A stretch of 64,000 nucleotides of DNA from an uncultured Pelagibacteraceae bacterium. GTDB lineage: Bacteria; Pseudomonadota; Alphaproteobacteria; Pelagibacterales; Pelagibacteraceae. Shown here piece by piece: positions 1 to 12,792 of this stretch (position 1 is its first letter; each line of letters opens with the position of its first letter). Where the stretch lies: NCBI GenBank assembly GCA_902584995.1, contig CACICF010000007.1, forward strand, positions 1-64,000, written 5' to 3'. The position numbers and the translations under genes are program-made. The notes below the pieces were generated by a model, which had not been told where the DNA came from, searched no databases, and saw only the letters and a program-made list of their open reading frames with translations.

Positions 1-794
1 GCTTTATTTTCAAGAAGTTTTTGTGCAAGTCTTTGAACTTCTAAATCAATAGTAATTCTAAGATTTTCACCTTGAGTTTCTTTTTTATAGCTGATTTCTT
101 TAATTTTTTTTCCCGAAGAGTTTACTTCATATCTTTTTATACCATAATTTCCAATTAATATTTGGTCAGTTGAATTTTCAATTCCTATTTTTCCAACCTT
201 TAAACCTGGAACAAAATTTTCCTCAATTTTTTTATTCTTGGTGATATCATCTGCACTTGCTTCTCCTACATACCCAATAATATGAACGAAATCGTTTGAG
301 TAAGGATAGTATCTAGAAGTGGACAAAACTGGTTTAGCTCCCTCGATTTCATGAAGATACAGATTTAATTTTGAAAATTTTTCCCAAGATAAATTTTCAG
401 ATACAATGATGGTATCCCAAGGTTTAATTTTTTGTTTTTTTTCATAAATTTTACTTAATTCATAATCACTCAAACCAATTATATTTTTTAATTTAAATAT
501 AGAACTATTAAAGTCTTTTGTTTCATCTAAAGACAAATAAACTTGATAAACTCTTTTATTGTCTGCAATTATATTGTTATAAAAATCTGTAATTATCCCA
601 CGTTTTGGTGGTGTCTTCCATTCTCTAAACCTATTTTTATCAGACAAAGTTTCATATTTTTTTTTTTCAGATATCTGAAGATTATATAATCTTGAAGTTA
701 TTAATCCTAATAAGCCAACTTTGGCTGATCCAAGAATAAAAAGTCTTCTATTAATAGTTTTATTTTTATCTAAATTACTGGTTCTTTTTATCAT
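1..794 (-). CDS. mrdA: Penicillin-binding protein 2 (peptidoglycan transpeptidase), C-terminus cut by window edge
   Basis: Manual minus-strand translation from ATG at 794 (MIKRTSNLDKNKTINRRLFILGSAKVGLLGLITSRLYNLQISEKKKYETLSDKNRFREWKTPPKRGIITDFYNNIIADN...) stays open to position 1; PBP2-like N-terminus directly downstream of mreBCD. Confidence 0.88.
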   Translation of the reverse strand, partial: MIKRTSNLDKNKTINRRLFILGSAKVGLLGLITSRLYNLQISEKKKYETLSDKNRFREWKTPPKRGIITDFYNNIIADNKRVYQVYLSLDETKDFNSSIFKLKNIIGLSDYELSKIYEKKQKIKPWDTIIVSENLSWEKFSKLNLYLHEIEGAKPVLSTSRYYPYSNDFVHIIGYVGEASADDITKNKKIEENFVPGLKVGKIGIENSTDQILIGNYGIKRYEVNSSGKKIKEISYKKETQGENLRITIDLEVQRLAQKLLENK

Positions 795-1303
795 AGATAC
801 TTTCTAGAAGAATATTATCTATCCAACTTAATATTTTGGCAAGCAGAGGATATATTATAAAGGTTGCTAACAATCCTAATAACAAGCTGTTATATACGAT
901 TGGAATGTTAAATATGTATACTATTATAATATAATTAATTGATCCTACAATTAAAATTGAAATTAAAAAAAACACCCAATCATAAATTAAATTTTGTAAT
1001 ATTATCCTTCTACTAACAAATGCTGTTAATACGCAAATTGATAAATACTCAATTGAGGAAATTCCTAAAGGATTATTTTGAATTACATCATTCAATATAC
1101 CTGCTAAAAAAAATAAATCCATACCCAAAATATTCAGGTCTTTTTAAGCTCCAATAGAAAATAATTATATAACTTATATTAAAACTTAAATAATTTTCAT
1201 CATAGGTAAAATTGTATTTTGAATTTGAAAGTACAGATATGAATAAAATTACAACTGGAAAAATTGCTAGAAACTTTGAATAAGTTTTATTTATAATACT
1301 CAC
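775..1303 (-). pseudogene. mreD: Rod shape-determining protein MreD, split into two overlapping frames (775..1128 and 1088..1303) by an apparent +1-nt frameshift
   Basis: N-terminal ORF (...IIFYWSLKRPEYFGYGFIFF) and C-terminal ORF (DLFFLAGILNDVIQNNPLGISSIEYL...) join into one MreD-like protein if one base is removed from the A8 run at 1106-1113; located mreB-mreC-[mreD]-mrdA. Confidence 0.8.
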
Positions 1304-2142
1304 TTTTTATAATAAACCTTTACAAAATCAATTTGGGTAAAATCTGCAAAGTAATCAACTTTAATCTGATTGTTATCCAAAATAATTTTTCCAACAGGTA
1401 TACCTGATGAAATTACTCCATCTGAACCCGACGTATAAACTATACCGCCTTCTTTAATATTATTATTCTCAGGCAAATATTCAATTTCACCTAATTCATT
1501 ATTTCCAGTACCTGACAATATTGCACTTATAGAACCAGGCTCAATTATAATTGGAATTTTACTATTTAGATCACTTATGAGTAATATTCTTGAAGTAAGA
1601 TAGTTTGAGTCTACAATCTTACCTAAAAAGTAAGAGTCACTTCTGACCGCAGCACCTAATTTGATTCCATGTTTAAAGCCTTTATTAATTAGCAAAGATC
1701 TTAAATACGGGCTTTTCTGATCTAATAACACTTTAGTTACATAGAATTCATCATTATAAAGATTTTTTTCATTTATTAGTTTTTTTAATTTTTGATTTTC
1801 TTCCTTAAAAAAATTGTTTTCTAAAATTAAGTTATGTTTTTTTATTTCTACTGTTTTTAACTTTTCATATTCATCATACATATTAAAATGATCGATTACA
1901 GTAGAATATGTTTTTGAAATTGATTTGAAAGGAAAAGAAACAACATACGAAGATTTTATAATAATATCTTTAGTAATCATCCTTACCTGGTTTACAGGAC
2001 CAGATTTAAAGTATTCTAAAGAGAGAACAACTATTGAAATTATAAGAAGAGTTAATAAAGAAAATTTTTGCCTATTCCCTTTATTTAAAAATACAGAACG
2101 AGCAGATATAACAAAATCATCTCTGCCCATTTCTCTAGACAT
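1300..2142 (-). CDS. mreC: Rod shape-determining protein MreC
   Basis: ORF 280 aa, N-terminal TM, coiled coil and beta domain; between mreB and mreD. Confidence 0.93.
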   Translation of the reverse strand: MSREMGRDDFVISARSVFLNKGNRQKFSLLTLLIISIVVLSLEYFKSGPVNQVRMITKDIIIKSSYVVSFPFKSISKTYSTVIDHFNMYDEYEKLKTVEIKKHNLILENNFFKEENQKLKKLINEKNLYNDEFYVTKVLLDQKSPYLRSLLINKGFKHGIKLGAAVRSDSYFLGKIVDSNYLTSRILLISDLNSKIPIIIEPGSISAILSGTGNNELGEIEYLPENNNIKEGGIVYTSGSDGVISSGIPVGKIILDNNQIKVDYFADFTQIDFVKVYYKK

Positions 2143-2147
2143 TTTAA

Positions 2148-4771
<2,624 letters not shown>

Positions 4772-4792
4772 TTTATTAATTTAAGCTCAGGC

Positions 4793-4820
4793 ATCATACA
4801 TGCTCACGCTCAGATTGCAA
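4793..4820 (-). promoter_or_regulatory. Candidate sigma-70 promoter for leuA (TTGCAA-N16-TATGAT)
   Basis: -35 TTGCAA (4815-4820) and -10 TATGAT (4793-4798) on minus strand, 16-bp spacer, about 22 bp upstream of leuA ATG. Confidence 0.5.
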
Positions 4821-4825
4821 AATAA

Positions 4826-4845
4826 TTTGGCTAATTTATGCCAAA
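4826..4845 (-). terminator. Weak hairpin in ilvC-leuA gap; possible intrinsic terminator or attenuator
   Basis: Perfect 6-bp stem TTTGGC-N8-GCCAAA followed on minus strand by TTATTTT. Confidence 0.3.
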
Positions 4846-4860
4846 AAAACAGTTATCGAT

Positions 4861-5898
<1,038 letters not shown>

Positions 5899-6447
5899 TT
5901 ATTTAAATACATCTGATCCTCTAGTCATGGCAACAGCACCCGTTCTAGAAACACTTACTAAACCAAATTTTGTTAAATTTTTTGACATTTTATCTATTTC
6001 TCTTCTTAGAGCGGTAATTTGAATTACTTTTGATTTTTTTGTTTCATCTAATACAACAGGATTGAAGTTTTTGCACGCTTCAAATGCTTTTATTAATTTT
6101 TCACTTTTAGCAACAAATTTAAATAGAGCCATTTCTTTAAAAATAACATTTTTATCTTCTCTTTTAAAATCTGCAACTTTATGGACAGGTACCAATTTTT
6201 TTAGTTGAAGTTTAATTTGATCAATTACTTGAGGTGTTCCAGTTGTAACTATTGTGACTCTTGATATATTTTCTTTTTGATCAACCTCTGCAACAGCTAA
6301 AGACTCTATATTATAACCTCTTCCAGAAAAAAGCCCGACAACTCTTGCTAAAACTCCAGCTTCATTATCTACCCAAACTACAATTATGTGTGTATCGTTT
6401 CTTTGTTTTTTTCCTGCTACACTATAAGCTGATTTTGAATTAGCCAT
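5899..6447 (-). CDS. ilvN: Acetolactate synthase small (regulatory) subunit
   Basis: ACT domain NEAGVLARVVGLFSGRGYNIESLAVAEV. Confidence 0.95.
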   Translation of the reverse strand: MANSKSAYSVAGKKQRNDTHIIVVWVDNEAGVLARVVGLFSGRGYNIESLAVAEVDQKENISRVTIVTTGTPQVIDQIKLQLKKLVPVHKVADFKREDKNVIFKEMALFKFVAKSEKLIKAFEACKNFNPVVLDETKKSKVIQITALRREIDKMSKNLTKFGLVSVSRTGAVAMTRGSDVFK

Positions 6448-6448
6448 T

Positions 6449-8215
6449 TTAAACTAAAGTTCTTCCTTTTCCTGTAATTTTTTTCGCTTTTTGATCTTTT
6501 GGACCTAATAACATTTGATTATGTGGTTTTCCTGAAGGTATCATTGGAAAACAATTTTCTTGCTTGTCTACAAGACAGTCAAATATTACTGGTCGATCAG
6601 TATTTAACATTTCAATAATCTTGTCGTCTAACTCTTCTGGTGTTTTTGCTCTTATGCCAACACATCCATAAGCTTCAGCCATTTTAACAAAATCTGGCAA
6701 CGCAGCTGTATAACTTTCAGAATAATTTTTATCATGTAGTAACTCTTGCCACTGCCTTACCATTCCCATGTACTCATTATTTAAAATAAAGATTTTAATT
6801 GGTAAATTATACTGAACTGCAGTAGACATTTCCTGCATCGTCATTAAAACTGAGGCTTCTCCAGCAATATCAACAACTAATTTTTTAGGATGTGCTATTT
6901 GAACTCCAACTGCAGCAGGCAAACCATATCCCATTGTTCCAAGACCACCTGATGTCATCCATCTATTTGGTTTATTAAATTTATAATGTTGAGCTGCCCA
7001 CATTTGATGTTGACCAACCTCGGTTGTAATATAGGCATCTCTATCTTTTGTAAGTTCATATAATCTTTCAATAGCATATTGCGGTTTAATTATTTCTTCG
7101 CTGCCAATATAATCTAAAGAACGTTTAGATCTCCACTTTTGAATTTTTTCCCACCAATTTGATATTTGATGTTTATTTGATTTAGAAAAATCCTTTTTTG
7201 ATTTTTTTAAATTTTTAAGTGTAGAAGTTAAAACTGATTTAATGTCTCCAACTATTGGTAAGTCCACCTTTACATTTTTATTTATAGATGATGGATCAAT
7301 ATCTATATGAACTTTTTTTGATTTAGGTGAGAACTCATCAATCTTGCCGGTAATTCTATCATCAAATCTTGCACCAATATTTATCATAAGATCACAATTG
7401 TACATTGCATTGTTTGCTTCATAGGTCCCATGCATACCCAACATTCCTAAAAACTGATTATCATCAGCAGGGAAACAACCAAGACCCTGTAAAGTTGAGG
7501 TTATAGGAAATCCAGTTGCATATACAAGTTCTCTTAAAAGCTCACTTGCTTTTGGTCCTGAATTAATTACTCCACCACCTGTATAAAATATCGGTTTTTT
7601 TGCCTTACTAATTAATTCAATTAATTCATCAATATTTTTTTGAGTAAATTTATCATGAGATTTACCATTCAATTTTTTTACTTTTTTATAGTTTTTGTAC
7701 TTTGTCTTTTGAAATTGTATGTCCTTTGGAATATCAACTAGTACTGGCCCTGGTCTTCCTGTAGTTGCTACTTCAAAAGCTTTGTGCATTATCTCTGACA
7801 GATCATTTATATCTTTCACTAACCAATTATGTTTAGTGCAAGGTCTAGTAATTCCTGTTGTATCACACTCTTGAAATGCATCAGTTCCAATCAAATGAGT
7901 TGGCACTTGTCCCGTAATACAAACTAATGGAACTGAGTCCATGTAAGCGTCAGTTAAAGCTGTAACTGCATTTGTAGCTCCAGGTCCTGAGGTTACCAAT
8001 AATACACCCGGTTTACCCGTCGATCTTGCATAACCTTCTGCTGCATGTCCCGCGCCTTGCTCGTGCCTTACTAAAATATGTTTTATAGAACTGAAATTTT
8101 TTAATTCATCATAAATTGGAAGTACTGCTCCTCCTGGATATCCAAAAATATGACTAACGTTATGATCTTCTAAACATTTAAATACAATCTCAGCTCCAGA
8201 ATATAATTTTGACAT
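6449..8215 (-). CDS. ilvB: Acetolactate synthase large subunit
   Basis: ThDP enzyme: IFGYPGGAVLPIYDEL, HEQGAGHAAEGYARSTGKPGV, GGLGTMGYGLPAAVGVQ. Confidence 0.97.
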   Translation of the reverse strand: MSKLYSGAEIVFKCLEDHNVSHIFGYPGGAVLPIYDELKNFSSIKHILVRHEQGAGHAAEGYARSTGKPGVLLVTSGPGATNAVTALTDAYMDSVPLVCITGQVPTHLIGTDAFQECDTTGITRPCTKHNWLVKDINDLSEIMHKAFEVATTGRPGPVLVDIPKDIQFQKTKYKNYKKVKKLNGKSHDKFTQKNIDELIELISKAKKPIFYTGGGVINSGPKASELLRELVYATGFPITSTLQGLGCFPADDNQFLGMLGMHGTYEANNAMYNCDLMINIGARFDDRITGKIDEFSPKSKKVHIDIDPSSINKNVKVDLPIVGDIKSVLTSTLKNLKKSKKDFSKSNKHQISNWWEKIQKWRSKRSLDYIGSEEIIKPQYAIERLYELTKDRDAYITTEVGQHQMWAAQHYKFNKPNRWMTSGGLGTMGYGLPAAVGVQIAHPKKLVVDIAGEASVLMTMQEMSTAVQYNLPIKIFILNNEYMGMVRQWQELLHDKNYSESYTAALPDFVKMAEAYGCVGIRAKTPEELDDKIIEMLNTDRPVIFDCLVDKQENCFPMIPSGKPHNQMLLGPKDQKAKKITGKGRTLV

Positions 8216-8221
8216 TCAGAC

Positions 8222-8251
8222 AATCTAGCTGAAGTTGTGCTCATTGGTCAA
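8222..8251 (-). promoter_or_regulatory. Candidate sigma-70 promoter for ilvB (TTGACC-N18-TAGATT)
   Basis: Minus-strand -35 at 8246-8251, -10 at 8222-8227; ATG begins 7 nt downstream of the -10. Confidence 0.45.
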
Positions 8252-8268
8252 GTTATAGTAGAGATAAA

Positions 8269-9177
8269 TTAAAATTTTTTTATAAATTTTAAGAGGTCTT
8301 CAGGATCAAATTTTTGCCAATCATTCATCTGACCTCTGGACCAAGTTCTCTGTCTTTTGGCGTATTGCCTCGTTTTTATTACAATATTTAGTTTCATTTC
8401 TTTAAATGAAGTTTTTTTATCAATAAAATCTTTGATCTCTCTGACGCCAATAACTTTATTAAGATTATTATCATTCTTTAAATTCAACTTTTCAAAGTTC
8501 TTAACCTCTTCGACGGCCCCATCTTTTATCATTTGATCTACTCTCTTTGAAATTTTATTGACCAATTGCTCTTTAGGATAATCAATATAAATTTTTAAAA
8601 ATTCGTCATTTTTATATTGTGATTTTGTTTTTTTATACCACTCAACGATTGATTTTTTTGTAAAGTAAATCACCTCATATGCCCTTAAAGATCTTTGGAC
8701 ATCCGTAGGATCTATATTGTTTTTTATAAATTTATCTTTTTTTAAAAGTCTTAGATAAAATTTTTTTTGTCCTATTTTTGTTTGCATATTTCTAATTTTA
8801 TTTCTAATTTTATTAGGAATTTTCGGTATCCTAACCAAACCATCTGTTAATGCTTTAAAGTAAAGACCAGTACCACCCACCAAAATAGGTACTTTATTTT
8901 TATTTCTTATTTCTTTTATTTTTTTTTTAACTAATTTTAACCATTTGCCAGTTGAAAATTCATTTTTAACACTTTGAAAGCCATATAAATGATGTTTGAT
9001 TTTATTGTTATTTTCTTTAACCGGTCTGGCTGTTAATATTTTTAATTCTTTGTAGACCTGCATACTATCTGTATTAATTATTTCTCCATTAATTTTTTTA
9101 GCAAATTTAATCGCTAATTCAGATTTTCCTGATGCCGTGGGTCCTGATATTAAAATTATTTTGGACTTAAGGTCCAT
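8269..9177 (-). CDS. miaA: tRNA dimethylallyltransferase
   Basis: ILISGPTASGKSELAIKFAKKINGEIINTDSMQVYKEL. Confidence 0.96.
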   Translation of the reverse strand: MDLKSKIILISGPTASGKSELAIKFAKKINGEIINTDSMQVYKELKILTARPVKENNNKIKHHLYGFQSVKNEFSTGKWLKLVKKKIKEIRNKNKVPILVGGTGLYFKALTDGLVRIPKIPNKIRNKIRNMQTKIGQKKFYLRLLKKDKFIKNNIDPTDVQRSLRAYEVIYFTKKSIVEWYKKTKSQYKNDEFLKIYIDYPKEQLVNKISKRVDQMIKDGAVEEVKNFEKLNLKNDNNLNKVIGVREIKDFIDKKTSFKEMKLNIVIKTRQYAKRQRTWSRGQMNDWQKFDPEDLLKFIKKF

Positions 9178-9181
9178 TTGA

Positions 9182-10594
9182 TTATTTAAGCTTTACGCCT
9201 ACGTATGTTCTCTGATTTTGATTATTATATATTGCAATCAATAAATTATTTTCGTCACTTCTTAGTTTAAGCTTAACCACATTATCAAGATCACCAATAG
9301 TATTAATTTTTTTTCTATTTGCCTCGACAATTATATTGTTTACCTGCAAGTAATTTATTGGACTTTCTTTATCTATTTTTGTGATTACCACACCACTTGT
9401 TCCTTTTGGTAGGTTCCTTGACTCAATATCATCTTTATTCAATAAACGAACTTCTATTTTTAAGCCCTCTATTCTTGATACTTTGGGTTTTTCTATTACT
9501 GGTTTTTGTGCTTTAAAATCCTCAGATGTTTCTAGTCTTCCAAGAACTATTTCTTTTGTTATTTCTCTTTTATTTCTCCAGACTTTCACCATAACTTTTT
9601 TTCCAACATCTGTCTCGGCTACAATCTTTGGTAATTCTTTCATTTCATTTATAGGCTTTCCATCAAACTCTAAAATGATATCTCCTGGTTTAATTCCACC
9701 TTTGTCAGAAGGACTATTTTCTGCAACACTAGCAACTAGCGCTCCTCTTGGTTTATCTAAATTTTCTGCATCAGCAATTCCTTGATCAACAACTTGAATT
9801 CTAACTCCGAGCCAACCTCTTTTAGTTTCTCCAAATTCTATAAGTTGTCTAATTACTTTTTGAGCACTATTAGAAGGAATTGCAAAACCAATACCTATTG
9901 AACCTGATTGACCTAAAATTGCAGTATTTATTCCAATAACGTCTCCATTCATATTAAATAACGGGCCACCAGAATTACCTTGGTTAATTGATGCATCCGT
10001 TTGAATATAATCTTCATATCTTGATAAACCGATACTTCTATTTCTCGCAGATATTATTCCCGCAGTTACTGTGCCACCAAGACCAAAAGGATTTCCTATT
10101 GCTATTACCCAATCACCTATTCTTGCTTTATCTGAATTTCCAAAATTTACTGGTTTAAATTTTTCATCTGATTCTATTTTTAAAACTGCTAAATCCATTC
10201 CAGCATCTGCACCAAGAACTTTTGCTTTATAATCTTTATCGCCGTTAACTCTTACCACTATATCCTGTGCGCCTTGAATAACGTGGTTATTTGTAATTAC
10301 TATACCTTCTTCATCAATTATAAATCCGGAACCTAATGCACTAGTCTGTCTTTGTTGTGGTGTGCCAAACATATCCTCAAAAGGAGATCCAGGAGGAAAT
10401 TCAAATGGAAGAGGGTTTGATCTTGTAGTTACTGTTGTTGTTGTAGATATGTTGACAACTGAAGGCATCAATCTCTCTGCAAGATCAGCAAATGATGATG
10501 GGATTGAGGTTGCAAATGAGATAGAAAAACAGTTAATTGAAACTAAAAAAACAGCAAAAATTTTTACTAAACTTTTCATTTTTTTAAATACCAA
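9182..10594 (-). CDS. degP: Do/DegP-like periplasmic serine protease with PDZ domains
   Basis: Signal peptide, GSGFIIDEEGIVITNNHVIQGA, QTDASINQGNSGGPLFN, PDZ region. Confidence 0.95.
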   Translation of the reverse strand: MVFKKMKSLVKIFAVFLVSINCFSISFATSIPSSFADLAERLMPSVVNISTTTTVTTRSNPLPFEFPPGSPFEDMFGTPQQRQTSALGSGFIIDEEGIVITNNHVIQGAQDIVVRVNGDKDYKAKVLGADAGMDLAVLKIESDEKFKPVNFGNSDKARIGDWVIAIGNPFGLGGTVTAGIISARNRSIGLSRYEDYIQTDASINQGNSGGPLFNMNGDVIGINTAILGQSGSIGIGFAIPSNSAQKVIRQLIEFGETKRGWLGVRIQVVDQGIADAENLDKPRGALVASVAENSPSDKGGIKPGDIILEFDGKPINEMKELPKIVAETDVGKKVMVKVWRNKREITKEIVLGRLETSEDFKAQKPVIEKPKVSRIEGLKIEVRLLNKDDIESRNLPKGTSGVVITKIDKESPINYLQVNNIIVEANRKKINTIGDLDNVVKLKLRSDENNLLIAIYNNQNQRTYVGVKLK

Positions 10595-10761
10595 ATAATC
10601 ACAAAACCAATTATCGCAAAGATTAAACCACCAAGTCTTAATTGTCTGTCTGCAATCGTATCTATTTTCTTTAACATATTTTTCATTTTTGATGGAAATA
10701 AGGCATACAAAACACCTTCAACAAATAAGAAAAGACCAAAAGCTATGATCAATTCTCTCAT
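10576..10761 (-). CDS. DUF2065 / YjeT-like small membrane protein
   Basis: 61 aa MRELIIAFGLFLFVEGVLYALFPSKMKNML..., located between hflC and degP as in other Proteobacteria. Confidence 0.8.
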   Translation of the reverse strand: MRELIIAFGLFLFVEGVLYALFPSKMKNMLKKIDTIADRQLRLGGLIFAIIGFVIIWYLKK

Positions 10762-10778
10762 TATTAATTATTTTAACT

Positions 10779-11639
10779 TTAATTTTCTTTATTTCCAAAA
10801 AATTTAAAAAACTCACTATCAGGAGATAAAATCATAGATGTTTCTCCGCCAATTAGAGCTTTTTGGTAAGCTTGCATTGCTCTATAAAATCCAAAAAACT
10901 CAGGGTCTTGTCCAAATGCATCTGCAAAGATTTTGTTCTTAAGACCATCTCCCTCACCTTTCATTATTTCAGATTTTTTTTGAGCGTCTGCAAGTATAAC
11001 TGTAACTTCTTTGTCTGCTGTAGATGTAATCGTAACTGCCATTTCTGCACCTTTCGCTCTAAATTCTTTTGCTTCTCTCTCCCTCTCTGTTTGCATTCTT
11101 CTAAAAATTGCATCACTGTTAGCTTGAGGCAAGTCCGCTCGTTTAATTCTGACATCAACTATTTTTATTCCAAAGTTTTCTGCCTCATTATTTACCCCTT
11201 GCTGAATCAAAGCCATCTGTTTGGATCTATCCTCAGATAATAATGTTTGCAGTTTTTGTTGTCCTAAAACATTCCTTATTCTCGAGTTAATTATTGTTGC
11301 TAATCTTGATCTTGCAACTCTTTCATTTCCAACCGATATGTAAAATTTTAAAGGATCAATAATTTGAAACCTTGCAAAAGCATCAACGATTAATCTCTTC
11401 TGGTCGGATGCTATTACTTCTTCTGGTGGAGTATCTAAATTTAAAACTCTTTTATCTAAAAATACTACGTTCTGAATAAAAGGCAGTTTAAAGTTTAAAC
11501 CTGGCTTTAAAATTATTCTTTTTGGATCACCAAATTGTAGAACTATAGCTTGGTTTACTTCTTTAACTATAAATATTGAAAAGAATAGCGTTGCGGCTAT
11601 CAAGATGACTATTGGTAATATAAATTTTCCAGCTTTCAT
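10779..11639 (-). CDS. hflC: HflC protein (SPFH family, FtsH modulator)
   Basis: SPFH domain; VNQAIVLQFGDPKRIILKPGLNFKLPFIQNVVFLDKRVLNLD. Confidence 0.95.
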   Translation of the reverse strand: MKAGKFILPIVILIAATLFFSIFIVKEVNQAIVLQFGDPKRIILKPGLNFKLPFIQNVVFLDKRVLNLDTPPEEVIASDQKRLIVDAFARFQIIDPLKFYISVGNERVARSRLATIINSRIRNVLGQQKLQTLLSEDRSKQMALIQQGVNNEAENFGIKIVDVRIKRADLPQANSDAIFRRMQTEREREAKEFRAKGAEMAVTITSTADKEVTVILADAQKKSEIMKGEGDGLKNKIFADAFGQDPEFFGFYRAMQAYQKALIGGETSMILSPDSEFFKFFGNKEN

Positions 11640-12739
11640 TAATTTGACCCCGATTTTAATTCTTGTAATGGAAGATATGGCACTACACCAGATCCTGAGT
11701 CCTTATCAATTATAATTTTATTAATATCTGCAAGTACCTGTTCCATAGTCTCTAAATACATTCTCTCTTGAGTTACCTCTTTTGCTTTTGCATATTCAGT
11801 ATAGATAGATAAAAATCTGCTTGCTTCACCCTCAGCTTTTGCAACAACTTCTTTTTTGTAAGCTTCTGCAGCTTGTAGTATTTTTGCAGCTTCTCCTCGA
11901 GCTCTTGGTATTACATCATTAGCATAAGCTTCTGCCTCGTTTTTTGATCTTTCCATATCTGCTCTCGCAGCCTGGACATCTCTAAATGCATCAATTACCT
12001 GATCAGGTGGGTCAGCTTTCTGAGTTTGGACTTGGGTAATTTGTACTCCACTTTCATATTCATCAAGAATACCTTGAATAATATCCTGCGTATCTCTTTC
12101 AATAACTGCCCTACCTTCTGTAAGGATTGGTTGAATATTAGATCTTGCAATTACTTCTCTCATCGCAGTTTCAGCTGCAGCTTTAACCGTTCCCTCTGGG
12201 TCCTGAATTTTAAACAAAAAGTTACCAGCGTCTTTAATTACCCAAAATACTGAAAAATCTATATTAACAATATTTTCATCACCAGTTAACATTAGACTTT
12301 CCTCTGGTACATCCGCAACTCCACCGCCTTGACCAAATCCACTGTCTCTTTCTGATCTAAAACCAATATCCATTCTATTAACTTTTGTAACTTTGGGAGT
12401 TAGCACACTTTCAATCGGAAATGGCAGATGATAATTTAATCCTGGCTGAGTTGTGTTAACAAATTTTCCAAATCTTAAGACTACACCCTGCTCATCGGGC
12501 AATACTCTATACAAACCACTTAACGCCCAAATAACAACTAATATTATTAATCCAAATATGATGGGTTTTTTTCCACCTGTGCTACTTCCTGTAAATTTAT
12601 TTATGGTATCCTGTAATTTTTTAATTGCCTCATCTAAGTTAGGGGGGGTTGGGCCTCTTCTGAAACCTCCTCCGTTTCCACCACTTCCACCACTTCCTGG
12701 AGGTGTGCCCCATGGGCTTTGATTTTTGTAAATCGTCAT
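11639..12739 (-). CDS. hflK: HflK protein (SPFH family, FtsH modulator)
   Basis: Gly-rich N-terminus PWGTPPGSGGSGGNGGG; VLRFGKFVNTTQPGLNYHLPFPIESV. Confidence 0.95.
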   Translation of the reverse strand: MTIYKNQSPWGTPPGSGGSGGNGGGFRRGPTPPNLDEAIKKLQDTINKFTGSSTGGKKPIIFGLIILVVIWALSGLYRVLPDEQGVVLRFGKFVNTTQPGLNYHLPFPIESVLTPKVTKVNRMDIGFRSERDSGFGQGGGVADVPEESLMLTGDENIVNIDFSVFWVIKDAGNFLFKIQDPEGTVKAAAETAMREVIARSNIQPILTEGRAVIERDTQDIIQGILDEYESGVQITQVQTQKADPPDQVIDAFRDVQAARADMERSKNEAEAYANDVIPRARGEAAKILQAAEAYKKEVVAKAEGEASRFLSIYTEYAKAKEVTQERMYLETMEQVLADINKIIIDKDSGSGVVPYLPLQELKSGSN

Positions 12740-12750
12740 TATGACATTCT

Positions 12751-12778
12751 ATATAGTGTCTTTATTATCAAAAACAAG
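12751..12778 (-). promoter_or_regulatory. Candidate RpoH-type promoter for hflK-hflC-degP (CTTG-N17-ACTATAT)
   Basis: Minus-strand CTTG 12775-12778, ACTATAT 12751-12757; resembles the alphaproteobacterial heat-shock consensus CTTG-N17-CYTATnT with one mismatch. Confidence 0.45.
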
Positions 12779-12792
12779 GTAAGTGTATTTTT

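Noticed and set aside
654-668. Possible second homopolymer frameshift in mrdA (long A/T run)
   Set aside because: The run reads as 11 bases and keeps the PBP2 frame (GAA AAA AAA AAA TAT GAA), so the gene appears intact here
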